A stretch of 64,000 bases of DNA, from contig NZ_WBPF01000016.1 in the NCBI RefSeq assembly GCF_008923725.1, positions 558,001-622,000 on the forward strand. The letters are read 5' to 3'. Positions within the stretch are counted from its first letter, which is position 1. The number at the start of each line of letters is the position of its first letter. Positions 35,098 through 42,824 of this stretch are shown piece by piece. A program made the translations under genes and the position numbers. Origin of the DNA: Bacillus sp. CH140a_4T (GTDB lineage Bacteria > Bacillota > Bacilli > Bacillales > Bacillaceae_G). The notes under the pieces are model-generated. The model did not search any database, was not told where the DNA came from, and saw nothing but the letters and a program-made list of their open reading frames with translations.

Positions 35098-35517
35098 ATG
35101 AAGAAAAGGATACTAATTACTTCTTTATGTATCGCTTTTGGATTGTTTTGGGCATATAAAGAGGAGGTTTTTGCTAGTTATAAACCGATTAATCAGTACG
35201 AATTAAATAAGGGATTACAGAACAAAAGTATAGAAACTTTAACTCATAATGAAATGAAAAAGGTAGGAGAACATTTTGTGACAGAGCAACTATCAGTGTT
35301 TGAGTTTATTAATAAAGAAGCTGTGAAACGAAAAAGTGAAGAAATATTTTTAAATAGAGGATATGACCGATTAATAGAAAATTATTATCCAAATCGTTTT
35401 CGAGATTTAGAGTATAAATTTATAAACGAGGACATACGTGAAGTGACGGATGAAAGCTTTCTCTATCAAACTGTAGCGTACGTTGCGGGACTGAGAATGG
35501 TAAGAGAAGCGAAATGA
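35098..35517 (+). CDS. hypothetical exported or membrane-anchored protein (139 aa)
   Basis: MKKRILITSLCIAFGLFWAY is a signal peptide or signal anchor without a lipobox cysteine at the right place. The rest is charged and helical (NEMKKVGEHFVTEQLSVFEF, KRKSEEIFLNRGYDRLIENY). GAGGGAGCGG lies upstream of the ATG at 35098. No family is recognised. Confidence 0.6.
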   Translation: MKKRILITSLCIAFGLFWAYKEEVFASYKPINQYELNKGLQNKSIETLTHNEMKKVGEHFVTEQLSVFEFINKEAVKRKSEEIFLNRGYDRLIENYYPNRFRDLEYKFINEDIREVTDESFLYQTVAYVAGLRMVREAK

Positions 35518-35626
35518 AATTGAATTATGAAATAAAAATTGTAAAGGTTAATAATATATTTAAGGTGTTAGAACAAAAGCAGTATGTACAATAAAGTGAA
35601 ACATAAATAGTACCACAAATAGCCGA

Positions 35627-35658
35627 TAAAAAAATCCCCCAGTTCTTTGAGGGATTCT
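35627..35658 (-). terminator. terminator for the minus-strand small gene
   Basis: On the minus strand AATCCCTC pairs with GGGGGATT (one G-U) and is followed by TTTTTTT. It lies at the stop of the 49-residue gene. Confidence 0.7.
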
Positions 35659-35806
35659 AAAGATTTTCATTTTGTTGACCAAATTCTTTTTGAGCAATAT
35701 ATAAATTTCCTTGCTCGACTTGTTTCTGCGTAAGAACAGAATCACCTGCATATCCTTTTTCTGTTTTTACAGTTCTTTTTGAACGATTGGAATCTTGTTT
35801 CTTCAT
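35657..35806 (-). CDS. small hydrophilic protein (49 aa), possibly sporulation-related
   Basis: MKKQDSNRSKRTVKTEKGYA opens the product, which continues with a Gln-rich tail (TQKQVEQGNLYIAQKEFGQQ). AGGTGA lies 8 nt before the ATG at 35806. The composition recalls small spore proteins, but no defined SASP signature is present. Confidence 0.55.
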   Translation of the reverse strand: MKKQDSNRSKRTVKTEKGYAGDSVLTQKQVEQGNLYIAQKEFGQQNENL

Positions 35807-35824
35807 ATAATAAATCACCTTCCA

Positions 35825-35998
35825 TCAAAAATAAACGAAAATGATAAGTACAAGTAATACAGCAGCAAAGATGGTAATACCCATTAAAAACGAAGTGTTT
35901 TTATATTTCGGTGGCTTATGTACATCTTGCCGATATCCAGGTGAAATTTCAGGGGCGAATTCTTCATTGAATGATTGCTTTTTTTCTTTTTCGTCCAT
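35825..35998 (-). CDS. small C-terminal-anchored membrane protein (57 aa)
   Basis: A hydrophilic N-terminus (MDEKEKKQSFNEEFAPEISP, then GYRQDVHKPPKYK) is followed by one terminal hydrophobic helix (FLMGITIFAAVLLVLIIFVY). RBS AGGTGGA precedes the ATG at 35998. It lies 18 bp from the next minus-strand gene, so the two are probably co-transcribed. The family is not recognised. Confidence 0.6.
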   Translation of the reverse strand: MDEKEKKQSFNEEFAPEISPGYRQDVHKPPKYKNTSFLMGITIFAAVLLVLIIFVYF

Positions 35999-36056
35999 AT
36001 ACATCCACCTTTCTTTTTCATTATGTTATACGTTCATAGAAAAAATATGCATAAAG

Positions 36057-36087
36057 AAAACCACCCTCTATCGCGAGCGGTGGTTTT
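36057..36087 (-). terminator. terminator of the MATE gene
   Basis: AAAACCACC / GGTGGTTTT arms (36079-36087 and 36057-36065 on the reverse strand) end in TTTTCTTT. They overlap the last codons of the MATE gene. Confidence 0.78.
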
Positions 36088-37432
36088 CTGTTGTATATTG
36101 TCTTTGCACTTGAAAGAGACGGAAAAGAAGGAAAATGGCGCCAAATGCTAGACCGATAATAAGACCGATCCAGTATCCTTTTGCTGCCCAGTCCGTATAC
36201 GTTGCTAATATGTAACCGAGAGGGAGACCGATTACCCAATAAGCGATTAATGTCATAATTAAGGCAACATTTACGTCTTTATAACCACGTAGAGCCCCTT
36301 GTACAGGCGTTGCAATTGCATCTGAAATTTGAAATAAAATCGCAAATATAAGAAATTCTTTTGCTAAATGATGGACTTGTACATCTGTCGTATAAATAGA
36401 AGCAATTTCATCATCAAAGAAGTAAAGAAGAATGGAATACAATAGGGCGAATGCAAGTGCTAAGCCAATCCCTATAAATCCATATTGTTTTGCGTTATTA
36501 TATCGTTTTGCTCCAACTTCGAATCCAACAGCGATGGTCATTGCCATTGCTAAACTTAAAGGAGTCATATATAACAAGGAAGCGAAGTTCATAGCTGCTT
36601 GGTGGGCTGCAATTGTTGTCGTACTAAAATTACTCATCATAAGTGTTACCGCAGCGAAAATACTCGTTTCAAAAAAGATAGCAAATCCGATAGGGACGCC
36701 AAGTTTTAAGAATTCTTTCCAACTCGAAAGAGAAGGACGATATAATTGTTTAAAGATATGGAAAGATGCGAAAGGCTCTTTCGTACGAATAATTATAACG
36801 GTAATAATTAAAATGCACCAATAGGTTGCTGCAGAAGCAATTGCTGCCCCGACACCACCGAGTTTTGGAAAACCGAAATGACCGAAAATTAATACATAAT
36901 TTAATACTACGTTAATTGGTAATGATAGTAATGTAATGATCATCGTTGTACGAGTTTTTCCTAATGCATCAATAAATCCGCGTAAAACAGTGTAAGTAAA
37001 TAAAGGAATAATTCCAATTGCAATAATACTTAAAAACTGCGCTGCAATACGTTCCACAGGTTCTTCTAATCGCATGCCGTTTAAAATAGGCGAAACAGCG
37101 AAGAATCCGATAAGGATAACAACAAAACTAGCACAAATAGCTAAATATACTGCTTGTATAACAACGTGTGGAACATCTTCTTTTTTCTTAGATCCAACGA
37201 GTTGTGCAACAATTGGAGTAGTGGCCATCAAAATTCCTGTTAATCCCGTACTAACTGGAATCCATATACTTGTGCCAATCGCGACACCTGCTAAATCAAT
37301 AGGGCTTGCATGTCCTGACATTGTCGTATCGAAAAAACTCATTGCAAATAATGACATTTGCGTAACGAAAATCGGGAAAAATAGTAATACAAATTGCTTT
37401 AATTTTTGTGAGAATGAATTAGTTTCTTTCAT
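36068..37432 (-). CDS. MATE family multidrug/Na+ efflux transporter
   Basis: This 454-residue protein has twelve membrane segments in two related halves. The first half carries the MATE pattern [20 protein letters not shown] and [20 protein letters not shown]. The second half begins [20 protein letters not shown]. It is an NorM-type drug or metabolite antiporter; substrate unknown. GGGGATTTT precedes the ATG at 37432. The gene stands alone. Confidence 0.92.
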   Translation of the reverse strand: MKETNSFSQKLKQFVLLFFPIFVTQMSLFAMSFFDTTMSGHASPIDLAGVAIGTSIWIPVSTGLTGILMATTPIVAQLVGSKKKEDVPHVVIQAVYLAICASFVVILIGFFAVSPILNGMRLEEPVERIAAQFLSIIAIGIIPLFTYTVLRGFIDALGKTRTTMIITLLSLPINVVLNYVLIFGHFGFPKLGGVGAAIASAATYWCILIITVIIIRTKEPFASFHIFKQLYRPSLSSWKEFLKLGVPIGFAIFFETSIFAAVTLMMSNFSTTTIAAHQAAMNFASLLYMTPLSLAMAMTIAVGFEVGAKRYNNAKQYGFIGIGLALAFALLYSILLYFFDDEIASIYTTDVQVHHLAKEFLIFAILFQISDAIATPVQGALRGYKDVNVALIMTLIAYWVIGLPLGYILATYTDWAAKGYWIGLIIGLAFGAIFLLFRLFQVQRQYTTENHRSR

Positions 37433-37613
37433 AAAATCCCCTTTCCGCTAAAAAAACAAACTCTTACTATCATACAATTTAATTAAAAAATAGAAAAGAA
37501 ATACGCGTATACAATATGTACAAGCAATAAAAAAAAGATGCACTTTAAAAGGGGATAAGGTATTATGATAAGGTGTGAAAAATTACATATTCGTTATTAA
37601 GGAGGCACTACTC

Positions 37614-38408
37614 GTGGCTGATTGGTTAATTGGAATAATCATGGGTGCTGTTGAAGGTTTAACAGAGTTTTTACCAGTATCATCAACAGGACATATGATT
37701 TTAACAGGTCATTTACTTGGATTTAACGACGAGAGAGCGAAAGTTTTCGAAGTTGTTATTCAATTGGGATCGATTTTAGCAGTTGTCGTTATATTTTGGA
37801 AGCGTCTATGGTCTTTAGTAGGTGTAGGGAAAGTAACAGAAGGACCATCGTTAAATTTATTACATATTATTATCGGGATGATTCCTGCCGGCGTACTTGG
37901 TGTATTATTCCATAGTACGATTAAAGAAGTTTTATTTGGGCCAGGCCCAGTTGTCATCAGTTTAGTGGCTGGTGGTATTTTAATGATTGTTGCTGAGAAG
38001 TTTTCGAAACCAAGTACAGCAAGAACATTAGATGAAATCACATATAAGCAAGCTTTTACAATTGGAATGTTCCAATGTTTAGCGCTTTGGCCGGGATTTT
38101 CTCGTTCTGGTTCTACAATAAGTGGTGGTTTATTAGCTCGCGTGTCACATACAGCGGCGGCTGAATATACATTTATTTTAGCAGTACCAATGATGGTAGC
38201 TGCAAGTGGTTTAGATTTAATTAAAAGCTGGGATATATTAAGTACGGCTGATATCCCATTATTTGCAACAGGATTTATTACAGCATTCGTTGTTGCGATG
38301 CTTGCAATTGTTTCATTCTTAAAATTATTAGCTCGTGTAAAACTAACACCGTTCGCTTACTACCGTTTCATTTTAGCTGCGGTATTCTATTTCTTCTTCA
38401 TTATGTAA
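37614..38408 (+). CDS. uppP: undecaprenyl-diphosphate phosphatase UppP (BacA)
   Basis: This 264-residue polytopic enzyme has the two signature loops [20 protein letters not shown] and [20 protein letters not shown]. It dephosphorylates undecaprenyl diphosphate to recycle the cell-wall lipid carrier and confers bacitracin tolerance. The start is GTG at 37614, 8 nt after AAGGAGG; the in-frame start at 37575 has no RBS. A perfect terminator follows. Confidence 0.95.
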   Translation: MADWLIGIIMGAVEGLTEFLPVSSTGHMILTGHLLGFNDERAKVFEVVIQLGSILAVVVIFWKRLWSLVGVGKVTEGPSLNLLHIIIGMIPAGVLGVLFHSTIKEVLFGPGPVVISLVAGGILMIVAEKFSKPSTARTLDEITYKQAFTIGMFQCLALWPGFSRSGSTISGGLLARVSHTAAAEYTFILAVPMMVAASGLDLIKSWDILSTADIPLFATGFITAFVVAMLAIVSFLKLLARVKLTPFAYYRFILAAVFYFFFIM

Positions 38409-38410
38409 TA

Positions 38411-38438
38411 AAAAAACTGCCGAGTTCGGCAGTTTTTT
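38411..38438. terminator. bidirectional terminator
   Basis: AAAAAACTGCCGA pairs with TCGGCAGTTTTTT, with poly-A/poly-T on both flanks. It serves uppP and the convergent thioredoxin-like gene. Confidence 0.88.
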
Positions 38439-38992
38439 TATTTTACTACTTTTTCCATCATACTTTCCATTACATGTTCCCAAAGAGAAGTATCATCAGC
38501 TAATGTGGCACGGAAATTAGCGTACATTTCTTTTTGTTTCTCTTCGAATGTTGGATCTTCTTTTTCAGGCAATGTAGCGCGCATTGAAGTTACTAATTCT
38601 TGTACTTTCGGAGCGCGTGGTCCCCAAACGGCTTGTTCATTTCCATCTTTATCAATGAAAATAAAAATTGGAATGGCACGTGCTGTTCCATTTGTTAAAT
38701 ATTGATCCATTAATTCTAAGTTTTCATCGCGAATTAATAATCTCATATCAATATTTGCAACTTCAGAAATTCGTTTCATAACAGGTACGCATAAAAGAGC
38801 GTCACCACACCAATCAGCTGTTAATACGATAACACGCCACTGATCATTTTGGCGTTCTTCTAATACAGGAAGTAATTCATTTGGAATTAAAAAGTTATTG
38901 TAAATGTGCAGTAGCTCGTATTGATTTACTTTCATTTCATTCACATATGTATCAAAGGACATACCTTTATCAGCCCATTGTTGTAAGTTCAT
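38438..38992 (-). CDS. thioredoxin-like family protein
   Basis: This 184-residue cytoplasmic protein has a thioredoxin-like core (RVIVLTADWCGDALLCVPVM) with a CGDAxxC arrangement rather than CxxC, and the cis-proline strand ARAIPIFIFIDKDG. The ATG at 38992 follows GAGGTG; a longer frame to 39025 is less likely. The YbbN/Trx-like family in Bacillus has no fixed role, and redox function is uncertain given the spacing of the cysteines. Confidence 0.75.
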   Translation of the reverse strand: MNLQQWADKGMSFDTYVNEMKVNQYELLHIYNNFLIPNELLPVLEERQNDQWRVIVLTADWCGDALLCVPVMKRISEVANIDMRLLIRDENLELMDQYLTNGTARAIPIFIFIDKDGNEQAVWGPRAPKVQELVTSMRATLPEKEDPTFEEKQKEMYANFRATLADDTSLWEHVMESMMEKVVK

Positions 38993-39058
38993 AAGTAACA
39001 CCTCTTTAGTATGATTTGTTTTCATTGTACCAATTTTTATATAGAAAAGCTTGTATTC

Positions 39059-39442
39059 TTACTCTTTCTTGTCACCTAATAATTGATTTAATAGGAAAAG
39101 GAATAGTACGACACATAATTCAGTAAGATTGGACAGTTGTACGCTCTCTATCCAATCATCGGCAGTATGAATGACGAACCAATCTAGTGTAATTTCAATG
39201 ATTGCAAAAAGAGTAATAGCCAGCCAATTTGGCATGTTTTTTGTCATTGGATATAGTAACGCCTTGAGGAGACCGAAGATAAAGAATGTAATACCGTCTA
39301 AGAAAGTGATTAATAGAAAAAATAGAAGTAAAGCAGTGCGTGACCTATACTCTATACCTGTAATATGAAAGATTCCTACATATACAAAGAATATAAATAC
39401 AAAAATTATAATGAGAAACAGAATAACAAAACCAATAATCAA
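39059..39442 (-). CDS. YrvL-like membrane protein, start unresolved
   Basis: This 127-residue polytopic protein contains GIEYRSRTALLLF and WFVIHTADDWIESVQLS, the two most conserved blocks of the YrvL family. In B. subtilis YrvL restrains the SigO-RsoA sigma system. The open frame extends upstream (FSNLNLKDKTL...) with family-like sequence but no in-frame start. A GTG at 39489 with AAAAAGGAG 8 nt ahead is one base out of frame. Either translation begins at TTG 39442 or the N-terminus carries a frameshift. Confidence 0.65.
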   Translation of the reverse strand: MIIGFVILFLIIIFVFIFFVYVGIFHITGIEYRSRTALLLFFLLITFLDGITFFIFGLLKALLYPMTKNMPNWLAITLFAIIEITLDWFVIHTADDWIESVQLSNLTELCVVLFLFLLNQLLGDKKE

Positions 39443-39650
39443 AGTCTTATCTTTTAGATTAAGATTAGAAAACTTGTCTTCTTCCCCACTATCCCAACTC
39501 CTTTTTCTGGAAATTCAATTTTATTGTATCATGAAATATCTATTAAAAAACTACGAATTATGGGGAAATAAGGTGACAAAAAGTAAGATTTCATGTAAGA
39601 TTATTAATAAGGTTTTTATTTAACTAAATGAAATAAAGGGGCTGTCAAAG

Positions 39651-40070
39651 TTGTCTCAAAATCGAGAGCAATTAATGGAAGAACTATCGACAAATGTTTT
39701 TGCTATGTTCCGCACGTTGCGTAATGATATTGGAAAGATATTTGGTGGTTACATACCGTGGAATGAGTTCATCGTCCTTAGAATATTGAATCGTACGAAT
39801 AAAGAAATGGTATCACGTGTAGCCAATGAGTTAAATGTGTCGAATAGTCATATTACAGCTGTTACAGAAAAATTAATTAATAAAGGTTTTGTAACTCGTT
39901 CACGTTCTACGTCAGATCGCAGAGTTGTATATTTGGAGATTACAGAACAAGGAAAAGATTTAGTTGCGAAAATGGAAGGGGAGAAAAAGAAATATTTACA
40001 AGAAAGATTCTCCGCGCTTTCAGAAGAAGAAATGAATATAATGATATCTATTTCTAAAAAACTTATTTAA
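39651..40070 (+). CDS. MarR-family transcriptional regulator
   Basis: This 139-residue winged-helix protein has recognition helix VSNSHITAVTEKLINKGFV and wing RSRSTSDRRVVYLEITEQG. The start is TTG at 39651, preceded by AAAGGGG at moderate spacing. It sits alone between terminators, with the next genes a small spore-like protein and a symporter. The regulon is unknown. Confidence 0.87.
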   Translation: MSQNREQLMEELSTNVFAMFRTLRNDIGKIFGGYIPWNEFIVLRILNRTNKEMVSRVANELNVSNSHITAVTEKLINKGFVTRSRSTSDRRVVYLEITEQGKDLVAKMEGEKKKYLQERFSALSEEEMNIMISISKKLI

Positions 40071-40107
40071 GTCATTATTAGTAAGAAAACGCTTACGCAA
40101 AAAAGGT

Positions 40108-40139
40108 GAAGACTTTCCTTATATGAGGAAGGTCTTCTT
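40108..40139 (+). terminator. intrinsic terminator after the second MarR gene
   Basis: GAAGACTTTCCT (40108-40119) pairs with AGGAAGGTCTTC (40126-40137) with one G-U, followed by TTT. Confidence 0.7.
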
Positions 40140-40206
40140 TCGTATGTAAAAGATTATAAAAAAGAAAATATGTAACATACTACTAGTAAAGAAAGGGGGC
40201 AGAAAT

Positions 40207-40362
40207 ATGACAAATCGTAATGGTAGTAAAGGGAGCGGAAATCAAGGCTCACCGAAATCAGGTCAATTTCAGCAAGAGTTTAGTTCTGAATTTGAGACTG
40301 GTAATGATAATAAAGGAAAAGAATATCGTTCGAAAAAAGGAAGTAAATCAAAAAAGGAGTGA
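40207..40362 (+). CDS. small hydrophilic, possibly spore-associated protein (51 aa)
   Basis: The ATG at 40207 follows GAAAGGGGG. The product begins MTNRNGSKGSGNQGSPKSGQ, continues FQQEFSSEFETGND and ends in a Lys/Ser tail. The EFSSEF segment and low-complexity Gly/Gln/Ser content recall gamma-type SASP repeats (YGTEFATET) but do not match them exactly. Its identity is uncertain. Confidence 0.6.
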   Translation: MTNRNGSKGSGNQGSPKSGQFQQEFSSEFETGNDNKGKEYRSKKGSKSKKE

Positions 40363-40380
40363 AATAATTCACTCCTTTTT
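40350..40380. terminator. bidirectional terminator
   Basis: AAAAAGGAGTGAA pairs perfectly with TTCACTCCTTTTT (40368-40380), between the small gene and the convergent symporter. Confidence 0.85.
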
Positions 40381-40384
40381 TGAT

Positions 40385-41620
40385 TTAAGATGCTGCAGAT
40401 TGATCCGTATTATATTTTTCTTCTGATTTTGCGACAATCATTGCGCAAATTGCATCACCAGAAATGTTTACAGCTGTTCGTGACATATCTAGAATGCGGT
40501 CAATACCGATAATTAAGGCAATACCTTCTACTGGTAGATTTACTTGATTTAAAACCATCGTCAGCATTACTAGTCCAACACCTGGTACACCGGCAGTACC
40601 GATACTAGCTAGTACAGCAGTTAATACGACGACAGCTAATTGGGACATAGTAAGATCAACTCCGTATACTTGAGCGATAAACACAGTTGCTACACCTTGC
40701 ATAATGGCAGTACCATCCATATTAATCGTTGCACCTAGTGGTTGTACAAAAGAGCTAATCGCTTTTGGAACACCAAGTTTTTCTTGTGCGGTTTTCATTG
40801 CAAATGGAAGAGATGCATTAGAGCTAGATGTACTAAATCCAATTGCCATTACCGGTCCGAAATGTTTAAAGAAACGGACAATACTTTCTTTTGCTAATAC
40901 CTTTAATAATCCGCCATAGACGAAGACGCCGTGAATAATAAGTACTAGCATAACGACAATCATATACTTGAACATCGCAGCGACGCCTGCAAGCCCCATT
41001 TTACCAACGGATGAAGCGAGCAATCCAAATGTTCCGATTGGAGCTAATTTCATAACGAGATTAACGAGATACATCATTAATTCGTTGCCCTGTTCAAGTA
41101 ATGAATGGATACCTTGAACCCGTTTTCCTAAAATAGCTATACCGAGTCCGATTAATACGGCAAAGGCAATAATTTGTAACATGTTTCCATCAGCCATCGC
41201 TTTTGCTGGGTTATCTGGTACGATATTTAGCAATGTATCCACGAAAGATGTTTCGGTTTTTGCACCTTCATATTTAAGCCCTTCGGTTTTAAAATTACCA
41301 CCAGATCCTGGTTGTATAATAAGTGCAAATGTAACTGCAATAGAGATGGCAACGGCTGTAGTTACAAGAAAGAATGAAATTGATTTTAAGCCAATTCTTC
41401 CAAGTTGCTTCGGGTCCCCAAGCCCAGCAGCTCCAAGTACGATAGAAATGAATACAACAGGAACAACTAGCATTTTAATGAGGCGAATAAACAATTGACC
41501 AAGTGGATTGAACACATATTGATTTAATGGTTCAAAAATGGATGGTGCAGCTAAATTTAAAGTGAGTCCGACAACTAAACCGAGAAATAATGCAATTAAG
41601 ATTGCTTTTGTTTGTTTCAA
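40385..41620 (-). CDS. dicarboxylate/amino acid:cation symporter (DAACS family)
   Basis: This 411-residue transporter of the GltP/DctA type has the serine-rich loop SSSNASLPFAMK, the NMDGTAI motif in QPLGATINMDGTAIMQG, and the C-terminal DRILDMSRTAVNISGDA segment. It probably imports glutamate/aspartate or C4-dicarboxylates with Na+ or H+. AAGGGGGGG precedes the ATG at 41620. A tandem repeat array begins about 170 bp upstream of it on the other side of the promoter region. Confidence 0.93.
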   Translation of the reverse strand: MKQTKAILIALFLGLVVGLTLNLAAPSIFEPLNQYVFNPLGQLFIRLIKMLVVPVVFISIVLGAAGLGDPKQLGRIGLKSISFFLVTTAVAISIAVTFALIIQPGSGGNFKTEGLKYEGAKTETSFVDTLLNIVPDNPAKAMADGNMLQIIAFAVLIGLGIAILGKRVQGIHSLLEQGNELMMYLVNLVMKLAPIGTFGLLASSVGKMGLAGVAAMFKYMIVVMLVLIIHGVFVYGGLLKVLAKESIVRFFKHFGPVMAIGFSTSSSNASLPFAMKTAQEKLGVPKAISSFVQPLGATINMDGTAIMQGVATVFIAQVYGVDLTMSQLAVVVLTAVLASIGTAGVPGVGLVMLTMVLNQVNLPVEGIALIIGIDRILDMSRTAVNISGDAICAMIVAKSEEKYNTDQSAAS

Positions 41621-41684
41621 TAAAACCCCCCCTTATTTTTGTGAAATTGCTTTCTACATTAATTGTACCGAAAAACTACTTGTT

Positions 41685-41715
41685 TTGACAGTATTTTCTG
41701 AATATTTTGTATAAA
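41685..41715 (+). promoter_or_regulatory. possible promoter reading into the repeat array
   Basis: TTGACA (41685-41690)-N19-TATAAA (41710-41715) faces the repeats and the K+ transporter. Both hexamers are good but the spacing is long. Confidence 0.35.
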
Positions 41716-41791
41716 AATTTGTATTTAAATATAGATTGCTTTTGCTAAAGTAAGCAAAAAAAGTTAAATAATCTATTTATAAAACAAAATA

Positions 41792-42000
41792 GACCATCGC
41801 ATAGGATGGTCTAGGGAAGGGGACAATTTATGTCAATTTAATTAGGGATGGAAGTTGTTCAAGACACTGGGGAATGTCTTATAAATTAGGGAGGAACAAC
41901 TTCGATACATATACTATAAAAGATAGATGTGACCTTGGTGTGAACATAGAGTGAAAGAGAGAGGGAGTTTTAAATAAGAGGTAGAGTAAACAAAAAATAA
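41792..42000 (+). repeat. ~210-bp noncoding tandem repeat, copy 1
   Basis: The unit opens with the hairpin AGACCATCGCATAGGATGGTCT. GGACAATTTATGTCAATTTA follows at 41821, then a long-range stem GAAGTTGTT (41851-41859) / AACAACTTC enclosing AAGACA...TGTCTT, then ACATATACTATAAAAG. The variable block reads GATGTGACCTTGGTGTGAAC. No RBS-supported ORF longer than 13 codons exists on either strand. Confidence 0.9.
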
Positions 42001-42211
42001 GACCATCACATAAGAGATGGTCAAAGGAAGGGGACAATTTATGTCAATTTAATTAGGGATGGAAGTTGTTCAAGACACTGGGGAATGTCTTATAAATTAG
42101 GGAGGAACAACTTCGATACATATACTATAAAAGATGGATGTGACCCCTATGTGAACATAGAGTGAAAGAGAGAGGAAGTTTTAAATAAATGGTAGAGTAA
42201 ACAAAAAATAA
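42001..42211 (+). repeat. ~210-bp noncoding tandem repeat, copy 2
   Basis: Near-identical to copy 1, with the GGACAATTTATG landmark at 42032. It keeps the GAAGTTGTT/AACAACTTC pairing. The variable block reads GATGTGACCCCTATGTGAAC. Confidence 0.9.
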
Positions 42212-42421
42212 GACCATCACAAATGATGGCCAAAGGAAGGGGACAATTTATGTCAATTTAATTAGGGATGGAAAGCTGTTCAAGACACTGGGGAATGTCT
42301 TATAAATTAGGGAGGAACAGCTCCGGTACATATACTATAAAAGGTGGATGTACCGGAGCTGTGAACATAGAGTGAAAGAGAGAGGAAGTTTTAAATAAAT
42401 GGTAGAGTAAACAAAAAATAA
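42212..42421 (+). repeat. ~210-bp noncoding tandem repeat, copy 3
   Basis: The landmark GGACAATTTATG is at 42241. The long-range stem is changed on both sides (AGCTGTT with AACAGCT), conserving pairing. This copy alone has a perfect 15-bp inverted repeat, ACAGCTCCGGTACAT against ATGTACCGGAGCTGT (42317-42362), which competes with the long-range stem. Confidence 0.9.
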
Positions 42422-42590
42422 GACCATCGCAAATGATGGTCAAAGGAAGGGGACAATTTATGTCAATTTAATTAGGGATGGAAAGCTGTTCAAGACACTG
42501 GGGAATGTCTTATAAATTAGGGAGGAACAGCTCCGATACATATACTATAAAAGGTGGATGTGACCCTCATGTGAACATAGAGTGAAAGAT
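42422..42590 (+). repeat. ~210-bp noncoding tandem repeat, copy 4 (3'-truncated)
   Basis: The landmark GGACAATTTATG is at 42451. It carries the copy-3 type stem (AGCTGTT/AACAGCT) and the variable block GATGTGACCCTCATGTGAAC. Similarity ends near AGAGTGAAAGAT at about 42590, so the last ~40 bp of the unit are missing. Confidence 0.88.
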
Positions 42591-42707
42591 ATGAGAATTT
42601 GAGAAACAATACATATAAAATGATTATTACAAGAGTTGTAGAGTAAGAAGAAATGTAATAGAAGGTGCCTTGTCATAAATGAAATGAAGTTCGAGTATAA
42701 ATAAAAG

Positions 42708-42736
42708 TTGAAAACTAGGAAAAAAAGGATTATGCT
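42708..42736 (+). promoter_or_regulatory. putative promoter of the K+ transporter gene
   Basis: TTGAAA (42708-42713)-N17-TATGCT (42731-42736), about 90 bp upstream of the start codon. A small hairpin CTTATAA...TTATAAG lies in the leader (about 42782-42803). Confidence 0.5.
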
Positions 42737-42824
42737 CAACTATATTATAAGAATATAAGGTTTATCGCGCTGTTTAAGGTTTCTTATAAGCTTTTATTTA
42801 TAAGGGGAAAAGGGAGTTAGTGAA

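Noticed and set aside
41792-42590. CRISPR array
   Set aside because: Units are ~210 bp and nearly identical throughout; there are no short repeats with unrelated spacers and no cas genes. The isolated Cas4-like gene is 9 kb away.
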